Source: Paludibacteraceae bacterium
GTDB lineage: Bacteria > Bacteroidota > Bacteroidia > Bacteroidales > Paludibacteraceae
Assembly (NCBI GenBank): GCA_017454915.1
Contig: JAFTCC010000018.1
Span: 33,662 to 97,661, forward strand
Direction: 5' to 3'
DNA: 64,000 nucleotides
Shown here: piece by piece, positions 16,535 to 24,426 of the stretch
How the letters are laid out: every line of letters starts with the position of its first letter
Position numbering within the stretch: position 1 is the first letter of the stretch
Program-made: the position numbers and the translations under genes
The notes under the pieces: generated by a model
Database searches by the model: none
The model's input: only the letters and a program-made list of their open reading frames with translations
Told to the model about the DNA's origin: nothing

Positions 16535-17608
16535 ATGAATAAAAACTTTCAATATCTTTGGTCGTTTTCTCGCCTTAGCAATGCTCGCAAGCGGCATTGC
16601 GTTCGGCTTATAGAAAACGTTCTGATAGTGGTGTCTTTGTGGCTTATGGCAGCCGTGCCGGCCAGTGCAGAATACGTGATTGTGTCTAATGGCAAGGATA
16701 TGTCAGAAACAATACTTCGTGCAGTTCAGCGTCATGATAGTGTTGTGCTTGACGGGAAAAACGGTGATTTCTTTATTGGTAATACGATTGTTCTCAAGCA
16801 TTTGAGCAACAAGTTGATAGAGGGGAAAAACGGCGCGCGGATATGTACTCTTTTCAGGCTTACTCCCGAATTGCACGCTATGTTTGACAGCGCTGGAGTA
16901 AAAAGTTTTTCCACATCGGACGGTGGAGGTGTATTGTCGAACGGGGCACGTGTTAGAGAACACCGCGAGCTCGTTACGCGTCAACTGCTTATAGACAAGT
17001 TTAACGACCCTGTTGAAACTTTCCGCTCGTCAGGCGGCATGCAGTTGTCATATTGCCGCAACATTGTAGTGCGCGGCTTGAGTTTTCAAGGCCCGGGGGC
17101 TGTTGACGCAAGCGGTAATGACCTGCTTGGAATGGATCATTCAACACTGATTTGGGTGGAGAACTGCACTTTCATGGACGGCATGGACGGTAATATGGAC
17201 ATCATATCGCAGTCTGACTCTATCTTTGTGAAGGATTGCTATTTTGGTTATTCAGAGTTGAGTTACGATCATAAGAACTCAAATCTTGTGGGTGCTTCTG
17301 ACAATGTGGCAGCGGATAGCGGGAAACTGAATGTTACGTATGCCAACTGCGTTTGGGGAGAAGGTTGCGCCCAGCGTATGCCGATGGCGCGGTACGGAAC
17401 CATTACACTTGTTGGCTGTCAGTGGCTTTGCTCAACGTCTCATCCGGTGATAGACGCGCGTAAAAACTCGCGGTTTATAATTAAGCGGTGCCATTTCGGA
17501 AAGGGTGTAGAAATCCCTTTCAGGGGATGCGACACTGCGCAATGGCAGTGGAGTGAATGTACTTTTGACAATTTTTATCAACCATCAGACAATACTAATC
17601 AACCATAA
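16535..17608 (+). CDS. Pectate-lyase-like secreted beta-helix protein (PL1-type)
   Basis: 357 residues with a hydrophobic signal segment at about 28-46 after an unusually long, basic N-terminus; the true start may be one of the later codons. The rest is a right-handed parallel beta-helix of PL1 type: GMDHSTLIWVENCTFMDGMDG, DIISQSDSIFVKDCYF, and a RMPMARYG segment that corresponds to the RxPxxR strand carrying the catalytic Arg. The Ca-binding Asp region is partly preserved. It is far from the SusC/D locus at 53-61 kb and no transporter is beside it. Activity on pectin is possible but unproven. Confidence 0.7.
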   Translation: MNKNFQYLWSFSRLSNARKRHCVRLIENVLIVVSLWLMAAVPASAEYVIVSNGKDMSETILRAVQRHDSVVLDGKNGDFFIGNTIVLKHLSNKLIEGKNGARICTLFRLTPELHAMFDSAGVKSFSTSDGGGVLSNGARVREHRELVTRQLLIDKFNDPVETFRSSGGMQLSYCRNIVVRGLSFQGPGAVDASGNDLLGMDHSTLIWVENCTFMDGMDGNMDIISQSDSIFVKDCYFGYSELSYDHKNSNLVGASDNVAADSGKLNVTYANCVWGEGCAQRMPMARYGTITLVGCQWLCSTSHPVIDARKNSRFIIKRCHFGKGVEIPFRGCDTAQWQWSECTFDNFYQPSDNTNQP

Positions 17609-17623
17609 ATTAAACAATCAGTT

Positions 17624-18139
17624 ATGAACATTCTAATCTTACAAGCTTCGCCGCGTGCTAACGGCAACACCGCATGGATGGCGGAAGAGTACAAAAAGGC
17701 AGCAGAAGCAGCCGGTCATCAAGTAACATTGGTTAACGTATCGCGCAAAAAGATAGCCGGATGCATAGCCTGTGAATACTGTCATGGAAAAGGCAATGGC
17801 GCATGTGTGCAAAAAGATGATATGCAAGAACTTTATCCTCTTATGGCAGAAGCGGAGGTGCTCGTATTGGCAGCACCAATTTACTATTTCACCCTCTGTG
17901 CGCAAATTCAGGCTCCGATACAGCGGATGTACTGCGTCAACGCTCCGCAAAAAGTTAAGAAAATGGCATTGATGGTGTCTTCTTATTCTCCTGGCGTGTA
18001 CACTGGCGCGACAGCCGAATACAAAGACATTTGCCGCTATTGGGGGGCAGAAGATTCAGGTATTGTTACTGCTAAAATTGATGAGCAGAAAACAGACGAA
18101 ACAAGAAATAAGATTCAAGCATTGGTGGCAGCACTTTAA
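17624..18139 (+). CDS. Flavodoxin-fold NAD(P)H-dependent FMN reductase / iron-sulfur flavoprotein-like
   Basis: 171 residues starting MNILILQASPRANGNTAW, the FMN-phosphate loop of the NADPH-dependent FMN reductase superfamily. A Cys-rich segment follows (GCIACEYCHGKGNGACVQKDDM), as in iron-sulfur flavoproteins, then LVLAAPIYYFTLCAQIQAPIQR. It likely transfers electrons from NAD(P)H via FMN; the partner is unknown. It lies 15 bp after the PL1-like gene, but a functional link is not evident. A second, related gene is at 19165. Confidence 0.85.
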   Translation: MNILILQASPRANGNTAWMAEEYKKAAEAAGHQVTLVNVSRKKIAGCIACEYCHGKGNGACVQKDDMQELYPLMAEAEVLVLAAPIYYFTLCAQIQAPIQRMYCVNAPQKVKKMALMVSSYSPGVYTGATAEYKDICRYWGAEDSGIVTAKIDEQKTDETRNKIQALVAAL

Positions 18140-18208
18140 CCGAATCGGTTTTGTAACCCACACTAATTTAATTTAACGATAATTGATTAAATAGATATCC
18201 AGGTTTGG

Positions 18209-18228
18209 ACTAATGCCAGATTTGGGTT
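18209..18228 (+). repeat. Diverged lone end of the repeat family
   Basis: 17 of 20 bases match TCTAATGACCGATTTGGGTT. It lies just upstream of the thioesterase gene. Confidence 0.5.
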
Positions 18229-18244
18229 TGATGACAGCAACACA

Positions 18245-18649
18245 ATGAGTCCGTATCATCACATTGTCAAGTATTATGAATGTGACCGCATGGGTATCAC
18301 ACATCACTCTAACTACGTCCGTTTCATGGAAGAGGCCCGCGTCGATTGGATGGACCAGCTTGGTTATGGATTTGAGCGTATGGAGGCGGAGGATGTCGTG
18401 TCGCCGGTGATGGAGGTTGAGTGTTCGTATAAGCATCCCACCACATTCAAGGATGACATAGAGGTTCTGGTAGCAGTGGAAGAACTCACCAAACTTAAAA
18501 TCAGTTTGGTTTATACTATGAGTGTAAATGGAACGGTGGTTTGCACGGCACGGAGCAAACATTGTTTTCTTGAGAAAGGAAGACCAGTTTCGTTGCAGAC
18601 CAAATTCCCCGAACTATACGAAAGTATAAGTCTGTCAATGGCAGGTTGA
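18245..18649 (+). CDS. Hotdog-fold acyl-CoA thioesterase (YbgC/4-hydroxybenzoyl-CoA type)
   Basis: 134 residues with the hotdog thioesterase signature YYECDRMGITHHSNYVRFMEEAR, where the Asp-x-x-Gly-x-x-x-His-x-x-x-Y pattern marks the catalytic Asp, followed by EVECSYKHPTTFKDDIEV. It hydrolyses acyl-CoA or acyl-ACP thioesters; the acyl chain is not predictable. A long perfect terminator follows at 18667. Confidence 0.88.
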   Translation: MSPYHHIVKYYECDRMGITHHSNYVRFMEEARVDWMDQLGYGFERMEAEDVVSPVMEVECSYKHPTTFKDDIEVLVAVEELTKLKISLVYTMSVNGTVVCTARSKHCFLEKGRPVSLQTKFPELYESISLSMAG

Positions 18650-18666
18650 GTTCCTGAACTGACGCA

Positions 18667-18719
18667 AGAGATGCACGGCACTAATTATGAAACTAATTAG
18701 TGCCGTGCATCTCTTTTTG
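18667..18719 (+). terminator. Long perfect hairpin terminator overlapping the end of the convergent gene
   Basis: Two perfect 21-base arms (18667-18687 and 18694-18714) enclose a 6-base loop and are followed by TTTTT. The right arm also encodes the last residues and the stop of the convergent YjbR gene. Confidence 0.9.
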
Positions 18720-19089
18720 CGCAAGCGGTCTTTAATGTTTTAGTTATTTTTTTAGCGTATTTGCTTTTGACGAGTTCGTATGAGTTGAGCGTCAGTTCTC
18801 TCAAAAGTTTGTCTGGTGCGCTTGTGGGATTGACTCCAATCCAATGCTTTGCGGACTCGTTATAAGGGTTACCAATGCAATCGTGTACTGCCTTTAATTC
18901 GTCGATGCGCTCTGGTTGGCATTTGAGCGAGATGACCTGAAAAGTGTTGCAGTCGAAGAAAGAGAACATGTGCCCTTTGACGTAAAACACAAGCACACTG
19001 TCTCCTCCTTTGAATTTAACAAATGGAAGTTTCTCTTCCACATCATCACCTAACGAGAGGCAGTATGCGCGATAATCTTCAATGTTCAT
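18697..19089 (-). CDS. MmcQ/YjbR-family protein
   Basis: 130 residues of the double-wing YjbR/MmcQ fold: DYRAYCLSLGDDVEEKLPF at the start, FSFFDCNTFQVISLKC in the middle and AKHWIGVNPTSAPDKLL near the end. Members are called DNA-binding-like, but their role is unknown. The extreme C-terminal residues AKRDARH and stop are encoded within the terminator hairpin of the convergent thioesterase gene, so the end may have been shaped by the hairpin. Confidence 0.88.
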   Translation of the reverse strand: MNIEDYRAYCLSLGDDVEEKLPFVKFKGGDSVLVFYVKGHMFSFFDCNTFQVISLKCQPERIDELKAVHDCIGNPYNESAKHWIGVNPTSAPDKLLRELTLNSYELVKSKYAKKITKTLKTACAKRDARH

Positions 19090-19115
19090 TTTTACTAATT
19101 TACACCCGTTGGCGG

Positions 19116-19135
19116 TCTAATGGCCGATTTGGGCT
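19116..19135 (+). repeat. Lone end of the repeat family
   Basis: 18 of 20 bases match TCTAATGACCGATTTGGGTT, in the gap between the YjbR and flavodoxin-like genes. Confidence 0.65.
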
Positions 19136-19164
19136 TATGCGAGATTTTGTTTTCGGCTCAATCT

Positions 19165-19803
19165 CTATCTGATGAAGTGCATTGGTTGCCAGTCCTCACG
19201 TTCGGGGCAGACAGGCGCACTTTCGCCCCGCAGACCTTTTAGCATCCAAGCAAGGTTATTCCCTAATGTCCGCATGGTCTGCATACCCTCGGTATCCTTG
19301 CTTGCCTCGGCTTGTTCCCTGCCGTAAGCAATGTTCCAATACTGCGATGTTGCGATAGGCATATTCATCATTTGAAGCGGCATTTGCAAACATTGGAAAG
19401 CGGCAGTTGCGCCACCCCGCCGGCAAATAGTTACCACAGCGGCAGGTTTATTTTGAACAGCTGCCCCATTGCTGAAGAATGAGCGTTGCATCAGGCAGAG
19501 CAAGGCCCCATTAGGCTGTCCGTAATACACGGGTGAGCCGAACACGAAGCCGTCTGCGCCCTCAAACTTGGAGGAAATATCATTGCAGATGTCGTCGTTA
19601 AAGACGCAGCCTTTGTGTCCGTCAGGATATGGTATGCCACTTTTGCATTTGCCGCATGCTATGCAACCGCGTATTGGCTTGTTGCCAATCCATACAATCT
19701 CTGACTCTATTCCATTGTCAGACAGCGTGCGCGCGATTTCAGATAAGGCGGTGAACGTGTTACCGTTCTTGCGCGGGCTGCCATTTACAAGAAGTACTTT
19801 CAT
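19165..19803 (-). CDS. Flavodoxin family / NADPH-dependent FMN reductase-like protein
   Basis: About 212 residues from the ATG at 19803, where the FMN-binding MKVLLVNGSPRKNGNT begins; an in-frame extension to 19893 would read through its promoter and the upstream terminator. A Cys-containing loop (GCIACGKCKSG, later GCVFNDD) and GADGFVFGSPVYYGQPNGAL are typical of the NADPH-dependent FMN reductase family. It likely reduces a small molecule or protein with FMN as cofactor. It is related to the gene at 17624 but clearly diverged. Confidence 0.86.
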   Translation of the reverse strand: MKVLLVNGSPRKNGNTFTALSEIARTLSDNGIESEIVWIGNKPIRGCIACGKCKSGIPYPDGHKGCVFNDDICNDISSKFEGADGFVFGSPVYYGQPNGALLCLMQRSFFSNGAAVQNKPAAVVTICRRGGATAAFQCLQMPLQMMNMPIATSQYWNIAYGREQAEASKDTEGMQTMRTLGNNLAWMLKGLRGESAPVCPEREDWQPMHFIR

Positions 19804-19818
19804 AGCGTTTTTTTTGTT

Positions 19819-19851
19819 GCAAAAATACAAAAATTCCCGCAAATTGTCAAA
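19819..19851 (-). promoter_or_regulatory. Promoter of the flavodoxin gene, embedded in the upstream terminator
   Basis: Minus strand: TTTG (19848-19851), 20-base spacer, TATTTTTGC (19819-19827). The -33 element lies within the terminator hairpin of the upstream ABC operon. Confidence 0.6.
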
Positions 19852-19860
19852 TGCGGGAAT
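19827..19860 (-). terminator. Terminator of the ABC efflux operon
   Basis: Minus-strand ATTCCCGCA / TGCGGGAAT arms (10-base loop) followed by TTTT, directly after the stop of the last ABC gene. Confidence 0.8.
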
Positions 19861-19864
19861 AATG

Positions 19865-20605
19865 TCATTCGGTTCGTTGCGCTTCTCTTGCAAGCCGATA
19901 AAACACTTGCTCCATGTTTTGTGCGTTAAATTGTTGCCTCAGGTTTGATGGGCTGTCCAAGGCTCGTATCTTGCCGTCAACCATCATAGATATTCGGTCG
20001 CAAAATTCCGCCTCGTCCATGTAGTGAGTCGTTACAAATATGGTTGTTCCTTCAGCCGCAGTGGCCTTAATCAGGTCCCAGAACTGGCGTCGTGTTATTG
20101 GGTCAACGCCTCCGGTTGGCTCATCGAGGAAGACAATTTCGGGGCTGTGTACGGTGGCAACCATAAACGCCAGTTTTTGTTTCCAGCCCAGTGGCAGTGA
20201 ACTCACAAGGTCGTCTTTGTGCTCTATGAACTGCAGCCGTTGTAAGAGTTCGTCAACCCTTTCGCTAAGTTCCTTATGAGCCATGCCGTATATTCCCCCA
20301 TACAATTCAATGTTTTCCTTAACGGTTAAATCATCATACAGCGAGAAACGCTGGCTCATGTAGCCGATGTTTCGCTTGATGAGTTCCCCTTGTGAGCGTA
20401 TGTCAAATCCGGCTACCGTGCCAGTCCCTGCCGTGGGGTATGACAGGCCGCACAGCATTCGCATTGCAGTTGTCTTTCCGGCTCCGTTAGCCCCGAGAAA
20501 ACCGAATATCTCTCCGCGATATACATCAAAACTAATGTGGTCCACGGCAACGAAAGCACCGAATTGTTTAGTGAGTCCGCTTACGGATATAATAGTATCA
20601 GCCAT
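19865..20605 (-). CDS. ABC-2 type efflux transporter, ATP-binding subunit (second)
   Basis: 246 residues with Walker A GANGAGKTT, Q-loop, Walker B IVFLDEPTGGVD and an H-loop in VTTHYMDEAEF. The signature sequence is LPLGWKQKLAF rather than LSGGQ, the same kind of divergence known for the second half of YbhF-type transporters, which suggests an asymmetric ATPase pair with the product of 22764-23486. It is the last gene of the six-gene efflux operon and overlaps the following permease region closely (2-bp gap). Confidence 0.92.
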   Translation of the reverse strand: MADTIISVSGLTKQFGAFVAVDHISFDVYRGEIFGFLGANGAGKTTAMRMLCGLSYPTAGTGTVAGFDIRSQGELIKRNIGYMSQRFSLYDDLTVKENIELYGGIYGMAHKELSERVDELLQRLQFIEHKDDLVSSLPLGWKQKLAFMVATVHSPEIVFLDEPTGGVDPITRRQFWDLIKATAAEGTTIFVTTHYMDEAEFCDRISMMVDGKIRALDSPSNLRQQFNAQNMEQVFYRLAREAQRTE

Positions 20606-20607
20606 AA

Positions 20608-21717
20608 TCAGTTTTGTTTTTTATAAGTAATGGTTGCCAAGGTGTTAAATGCTACCGCTAATATGGCCAGCATCGTGATGTCGAACCATAGTTCGCGTAG
20701 CAGCGTTCCCTTCAAGTACACCGACCGTAGCACGTTGATCACATATCTTGGCGGGAACACGTATGTTACTGTTTGAGCCCAGCGCGGCATGCTGTCAATC
20801 GGCGTGAGCAGCCCAGACATAAGCATGAACATCATCACGAAGAAAAACATCACGAAAATAGCCTGCTGCATCGTGTCGGAGATGTTTGCCAGCGTAACCG
20901 CAAATCCTGACATGCAAAGCGAGAACAAAAAGGCGGCAAGGAAAATGACCCCGGCACGGCCGTCAGGAACCAATCCGTAAACAGCCCACGCAAGCAGCAT
21001 TGCAAACCCAAGTAGCACTAATGCAATGATCCAATAGGGGATAAGTTTTGCCAACATGAACTCCAATCGCCCGACGGGGGTAACATTGATTTGCTCTATC
21101 GTTCCGTGCTCTTTTTCGGTCATTATGTTGAGCAGTGGCAAGAAGCAGCACGTCAAGAGCAGTAGGATAATCATTAGTGCCGGTAGCATATAGTAGCGGT
21201 AATTGCCCGTGGGATTATATCGGTTCTCAATGGTTATTAAAGATACTGTGTCGGTTTCCAGCCCTCGCTCTTGTGCCAACTCGATTATGGCGGATGCAAT
21301 TGTCTGTGTGGCATATTGCAGCCCCTGCGCTCCTTTAGTTGCATTAACAGCATTAGCAACGAGCAGAATTGAATTAGCATGCCCGCCCTGCAGGTCGCGC
21401 TCAAAGTGAGGCGGCACAGACACTATCAGGTCTGTGTTGCCCATGTCTAATTGATGCAATGCCATCTCATAGTCTCCGGCAAATGGCTGCATCATGAAGT
21501 AGTCGCTGTTGGCCAAATGACTTTTCATTCGCATCGATAGCGATGAGCGGTCTTGGTCAAGCCATACGACCGAAATGTTTTTAACGTCCATCTGTGTTAC
21601 CAGCGGCATTATCAGAACCAGCATTATTGGCAACATCACAAGCAGGCGTGGCAGGGCCTTGTTGCGCCTGAATTGCGTCAATTCTTTCTTTATTAGTATT
21701 GGTAGTACTGTTGACAT
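20608..21717 (-). CDS. ABC-2 type permease (YbhR/YhhJ-like)
   Basis: 369 residues: one N-terminal transmembrane helix, a periplasmic domain of about 140 residues, then five helices clustered from about 180 to the end. The NIMTEKEHGTIEQINVTPV loop and RWAQTVTYVFPPRYVINVLRSVYLKG near the end are typical of the family. It exports hydrophobic or cationic compounds together with the sister permease 3 bp upstream. Both permeases share the same layout, consistent with a heterodimer. Confidence 0.92.
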   Translation of the reverse strand: MSTVLPILIKKELTQFRRNKALPRLLVMLPIMLVLIMPLVTQMDVKNISVVWLDQDRSSLSMRMKSHLANSDYFMMQPFAGDYEMALHQLDMGNTDLIVSVPPHFERDLQGGHANSILLVANAVNATKGAQGLQYATQTIASAIIELAQERGLETDTVSLITIENRYNPTGNYRYYMLPALMIILLLLTCCFLPLLNIMTEKEHGTIEQINVTPVGRLEFMLAKLIPYWIIALVLLGFAMLLAWAVYGLVPDGRAGVIFLAAFLFSLCMSGFAVTLANISDTMQQAIFVMFFFVMMFMLMSGLLTPIDSMPRWAQTVTYVFPPRYVINVLRSVYLKGTLLRELWFDITMLAILAVAFNTLATITYKKQN

Positions 21718-21720
21718 AAC

Positions 21721-22767
21721 TTATTCCAATCTGTCGTTAAACTTTTTAATGCTTGCGGCGAACAAGGCTATCGTCATCGCGAGCAGAATGCTGAACTCTT
21801 TCCATATCCCCGTTATGCCCATGCCCTCCACCATAACTTTGCGTATAGCCTCGTTAAACCATCTTGCCGGTATGACGTATGTTATTTGTTTGAGCACCGG
21901 CGGCAGGTTCTCAAGGGGGAAAAGCATACCGCTCAGCATCATCATTGGCATCATCATCACCATTGCGCAAATAAGCAACGCTACCATCTGTGTCTGCGCC
22001 AGTGTGCTTACCAGCAGTCCTAATGTTAGCGAGAGCAGTATGTAGAGCACACATAACCCAAGCAGGGTGGGCAAGTTGCCATGAATAGGCATTTCAAGGA
22101 CATAGTGTGACAAAAGCAGTATTGTCGCGAGGTTGACAAGTGAAATACAAAGGTAGGGAACCATCTTGGCCAGCACCACCAAAACAGGCCTGATGGGCGA
22201 TACGAGCAGAGTTTCCATCGTGCCCATCTCTTTCTCGCGCACGACGGAGACGCAGGTCATTAGAGCACATATTAGTATGAAAATCAGCCCTATGATGCCT
22301 GGCACGAAGTTGTATGCGGATTTGAGTTGGGGATTGTGGCGCATATATGTGGCAATCGGGAGAGGCATGGGCTTGTCGTTGTTCAAAATCGCAGTGATGT
22401 AACTTCCTGCCGATGCCGAAAGTGATGAATTTGATGCGTCTAATACCACATTGCGTTTCCCGTCACGCCCGAACATCACCACCGCCGCACATTTGCCGCT
22501 TCGCAGAACAGCGTCAATGTCGTGTTCTTCTATAATGCCGCTATATGATATGTACGGGTTTTGCTCAAGTGCGCTTATGTCGCGCCGAACATCAGGCGTG
22601 TACTTGTTGACGACAACTGCTACGCTTATGTCGTTTATCTCAGTTGAGATTGCAAAGCCAAACAGCAGCGTAAGAATGACCGGAATGAGCAGCACTATCA
22701 TCATCGTGCGCACGTCGCGCAAGATGTGAATACACTCTTTTTTTACAAAACTTATGAAAGCGTTCAT
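21721..22767 (-). CDS. ABC-2 type permease (YbhS-like)
   Basis: 348 residues with one N-terminal helix, a periplasmic domain and five C-terminal helices; the diagnostic VREKEMGTMETLLVSPIRP loop and PPVLKQITYVIPARWFNEAIRK are present. Pairs with the permease at 20608. Its start overlaps the stop of the upstream ATPase gene by 4 bases. Confidence 0.92.
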   Translation of the reverse strand: MNAFISFVKKECIHILRDVRTMMIVLLIPVILTLLFGFAISTEINDISVAVVVNKYTPDVRRDISALEQNPYISYSGIIEEHDIDAVLRSGKCAAVVMFGRDGKRNVVLDASNSSLSASAGSYITAILNNDKPMPLPIATYMRHNPQLKSAYNFVPGIIGLIFILICALMTCVSVVREKEMGTMETLLVSPIRPVLVVLAKMVPYLCISLVNLATILLLSHYVLEMPIHGNLPTLLGLCVLYILLSLTLGLLVSTLAQTQMVALLICAMVMMMPMMMLSGMLFPLENLPPVLKQITYVIPARWFNEAIRKVMVEGMGITGIWKEFSILLAMTIALFAASIKKFNDRLE

Positions 22768-23486
22768 GATTGCAGGCTCATTAAATGAATAAAAGCGTCT
22801 TCAAACGTTAGTTGCCCCGACAGGCTGATAATAGCCTGAGGAGTGTCAATTCCCATTATACAGCCTTTGTTGATTAACGCCACTCGCCCGCACCGCTGTG
22901 CCTCGTCCATATATGGCGTTGAAACAACAATGGTTATGCCCTGTTGCCGCAGATTCTGAAGCATGTCCCAAAACTCAATACGGCTAACAACGTCAACGCC
23001 AGTCGTAGGCTCGTCAAGAAACAGTACGGCCGGCTTGTGAATTAGCGCACATGAAAGAGCCAATTTTTGTTTCATGCCTCCTGATAGTTTGCCGGTCTTG
23101 CGTGTCTTGAAAGGCTCAATTTGGCTGTAAATTGGGGCAACGAGGCTGTAGTTCTCCTTTATCGTGGTGCCGAAAAGCGAGGCAAAGAACTCCATGTTTT
23201 CCTCCACCGTCAAGTCGGGGTATAGTGAAAATCGTCCGGGCATATATCCTACCATCCGGCGTATCTTTCGATAGTCTTTTATGATGTCCAGGCCGCATAC
23301 CGTGGCGTGTCCTTGATCAGGTCGCAGCAGTGTAGTGAGTAGCCGGAAAAGTGTTGTCTTGCCGGCACCGTCAGGTCCGATGATCCCGAAGAGCTCGCCT
23401 TTGCTGACAGTGAAACTCACATCGCTTAAGGCATGTACTGAGCCATACGACTTGCTGATATGTTCAACGTTGATGTCGTGTGTCAT
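22764..23486 (-). CDS. ABC-2 type efflux transporter, ATP-binding subunit (first)
   Basis: 240 residues with Walker A GPDGAGKTTL, the canonical-like signature LSGGMKQKLAL, Walker B VLFLDEPTTGVD and the switch region VVSTPYMDEAQR, where His of the H-loop is replaced by Pro-Tyr context (STPYMDE). This switch His change is also seen in YbhF-like N-terminal halves, so one of the two ATP sites may be degenerate. It overlaps both neighbours by 4 bases. Confidence 0.92.
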   Translation of the reverse strand: MTHDINVEHISKSYGSVHALSDVSFTVSKGELFGIIGPDGAGKTTLFRLLTTLLRPDQGHATVCGLDIIKDYRKIRRMVGYMPGRFSLYPDLTVEENMEFFASLFGTTIKENYSLVAPIYSQIEPFKTRKTGKLSGGMKQKLALSCALIHKPAVLFLDEPTTGVDVVSRIEFWDMLQNLRQQGITIVVSTPYMDEAQRCGRVALINKGCIMGIDTPQAIISLSGQLTFEDAFIHLMSLQS

Positions 23487-24370
23487 AACTTTACTTCACC
23501 ATATAATCCGATTCTGAGTTTTCCGTCGTTGTGCACCGCAATTTTGGTGGCATATACAAGGTTGGCGCGGCTGTTTTTGGTCTGTATGCCCTTTGGCGTG
23601 AACTCGCTGTCAGCTGCAATCCAAGCCACGGTGCCATTATATTCATACTGCTCGTCGCCGCCGAAGTCGGCAATGACTTTGACCTGCTGCCCGACAGCCA
23701 CTCGCGAGAGTTGGTCGGACGTGAAATATGCTCGCAAATACATGTTCTCGAGGTCTGCCACACGCATCAAGGGTTTGCCTGCAACAGCCATCTCGCCTTG
23801 TTCGGCATAGCGGACCAGTATTGTGCCATCGGTAGGTGATGTGATGTGGCACCGGCGTATTTGGTCTTCAATGAGCTGAATTTGAGCTTCAATGGCGGCC
23901 GCGCTGTTGTTGGCGCTTGTTACGTTCGCAGTAAGGGTGGATAGAGAGGCGTCGAGTTGGGAACGGAGCACCCGCAGTTGTGCCTCCACGTCATCAACCT
24001 GTTTGCCAGTGGCGGCCCCGCCTTCTTTCATTCGCTTTAGACGTGCTAATTCGTTTTCCTGCTTTGTAATCTGCTCACGGATTGATGCCACTTGTTTTTG
24101 TATGTCGGGCCTTGAAGATAGCATGGCAGACTGTTGCTTGCGTAGAACCTCGCGCTGCAGGACTAAAGACGTGGTGTCGATAATCCCCAACTCCTGACCA
24201 GCGGCAACCCGGCTGCCTTCGACAGCGTGTAGGCTTGTTATTTTACCGCTTACCTCGGCGCTCACGGTAATCTCTGTTGACTCAAATGTGCCTGTGGCAT
24301 CGTAAACATTTTGCTTTGTGCATGACAACGTCAGCACTGCAGTAATAATTGATAAGAGTATTTTTTTCAT
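23483..24370 (-). CDS. HlyD/EmrA-type membrane fusion lipoprotein of the efflux pump
   Basis: 295 residues with a lipoprotein signal (lipobox LTLSC, Cys about 17), a biotinyl-lipoyl half motif, a coiled coil of about residues 70-170 with repeated Gln/Arg/Leu heptads, the second lipoyl half (ILVRYAEQGEMAVAGKPLMRV) and a beta-barrel C-terminus. It would bridge the ABC permeases and the TolC-type channel across the periplasm, as in YbhG. It ends just inside the next ATPase gene. Confidence 0.9.
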   Translation of the reverse strand: MKKILLSIITAVLTLSCTKQNVYDATGTFESTEITVSAEVSGKITSLHAVEGSRVAAGQELGIIDTTSLVLQREVLRKQQSAMLSSRPDIQKQVASIREQITKQENELARLKRMKEGGAATGKQVDDVEAQLRVLRSQLDASLSTLTANVTSANNSAAAIEAQIQLIEDQIRRCHITSPTDGTILVRYAEQGEMAVAGKPLMRVADLENMYLRAYFTSDQLSRVAVGQQVKVIADFGGDEQYEYNGTVAWIAADSEFTPKGIQTKNSRANLVYATKIAVHNDGKLRIGLYGEVKL

Positions 24371-24426
24371 TGCTTCTTGTTTTTTCGTAGTTATTGTTAT
24401 TGATGTTCTAATGTGAAATAAGCTTG

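Noticed and set aside
18138..18150. AACCG-AAT-CGGTT short stem after the flavodoxin gene at 17624
   Set aside because: A 5-bp stem with a weak T tract; too weak to call a terminator.
19165..19893. Longer start (19893) for the flavodoxin gene
   Set aside because: The extension crosses the upstream terminator and the gene's own promoter; the FMN loop begins right at 19803.
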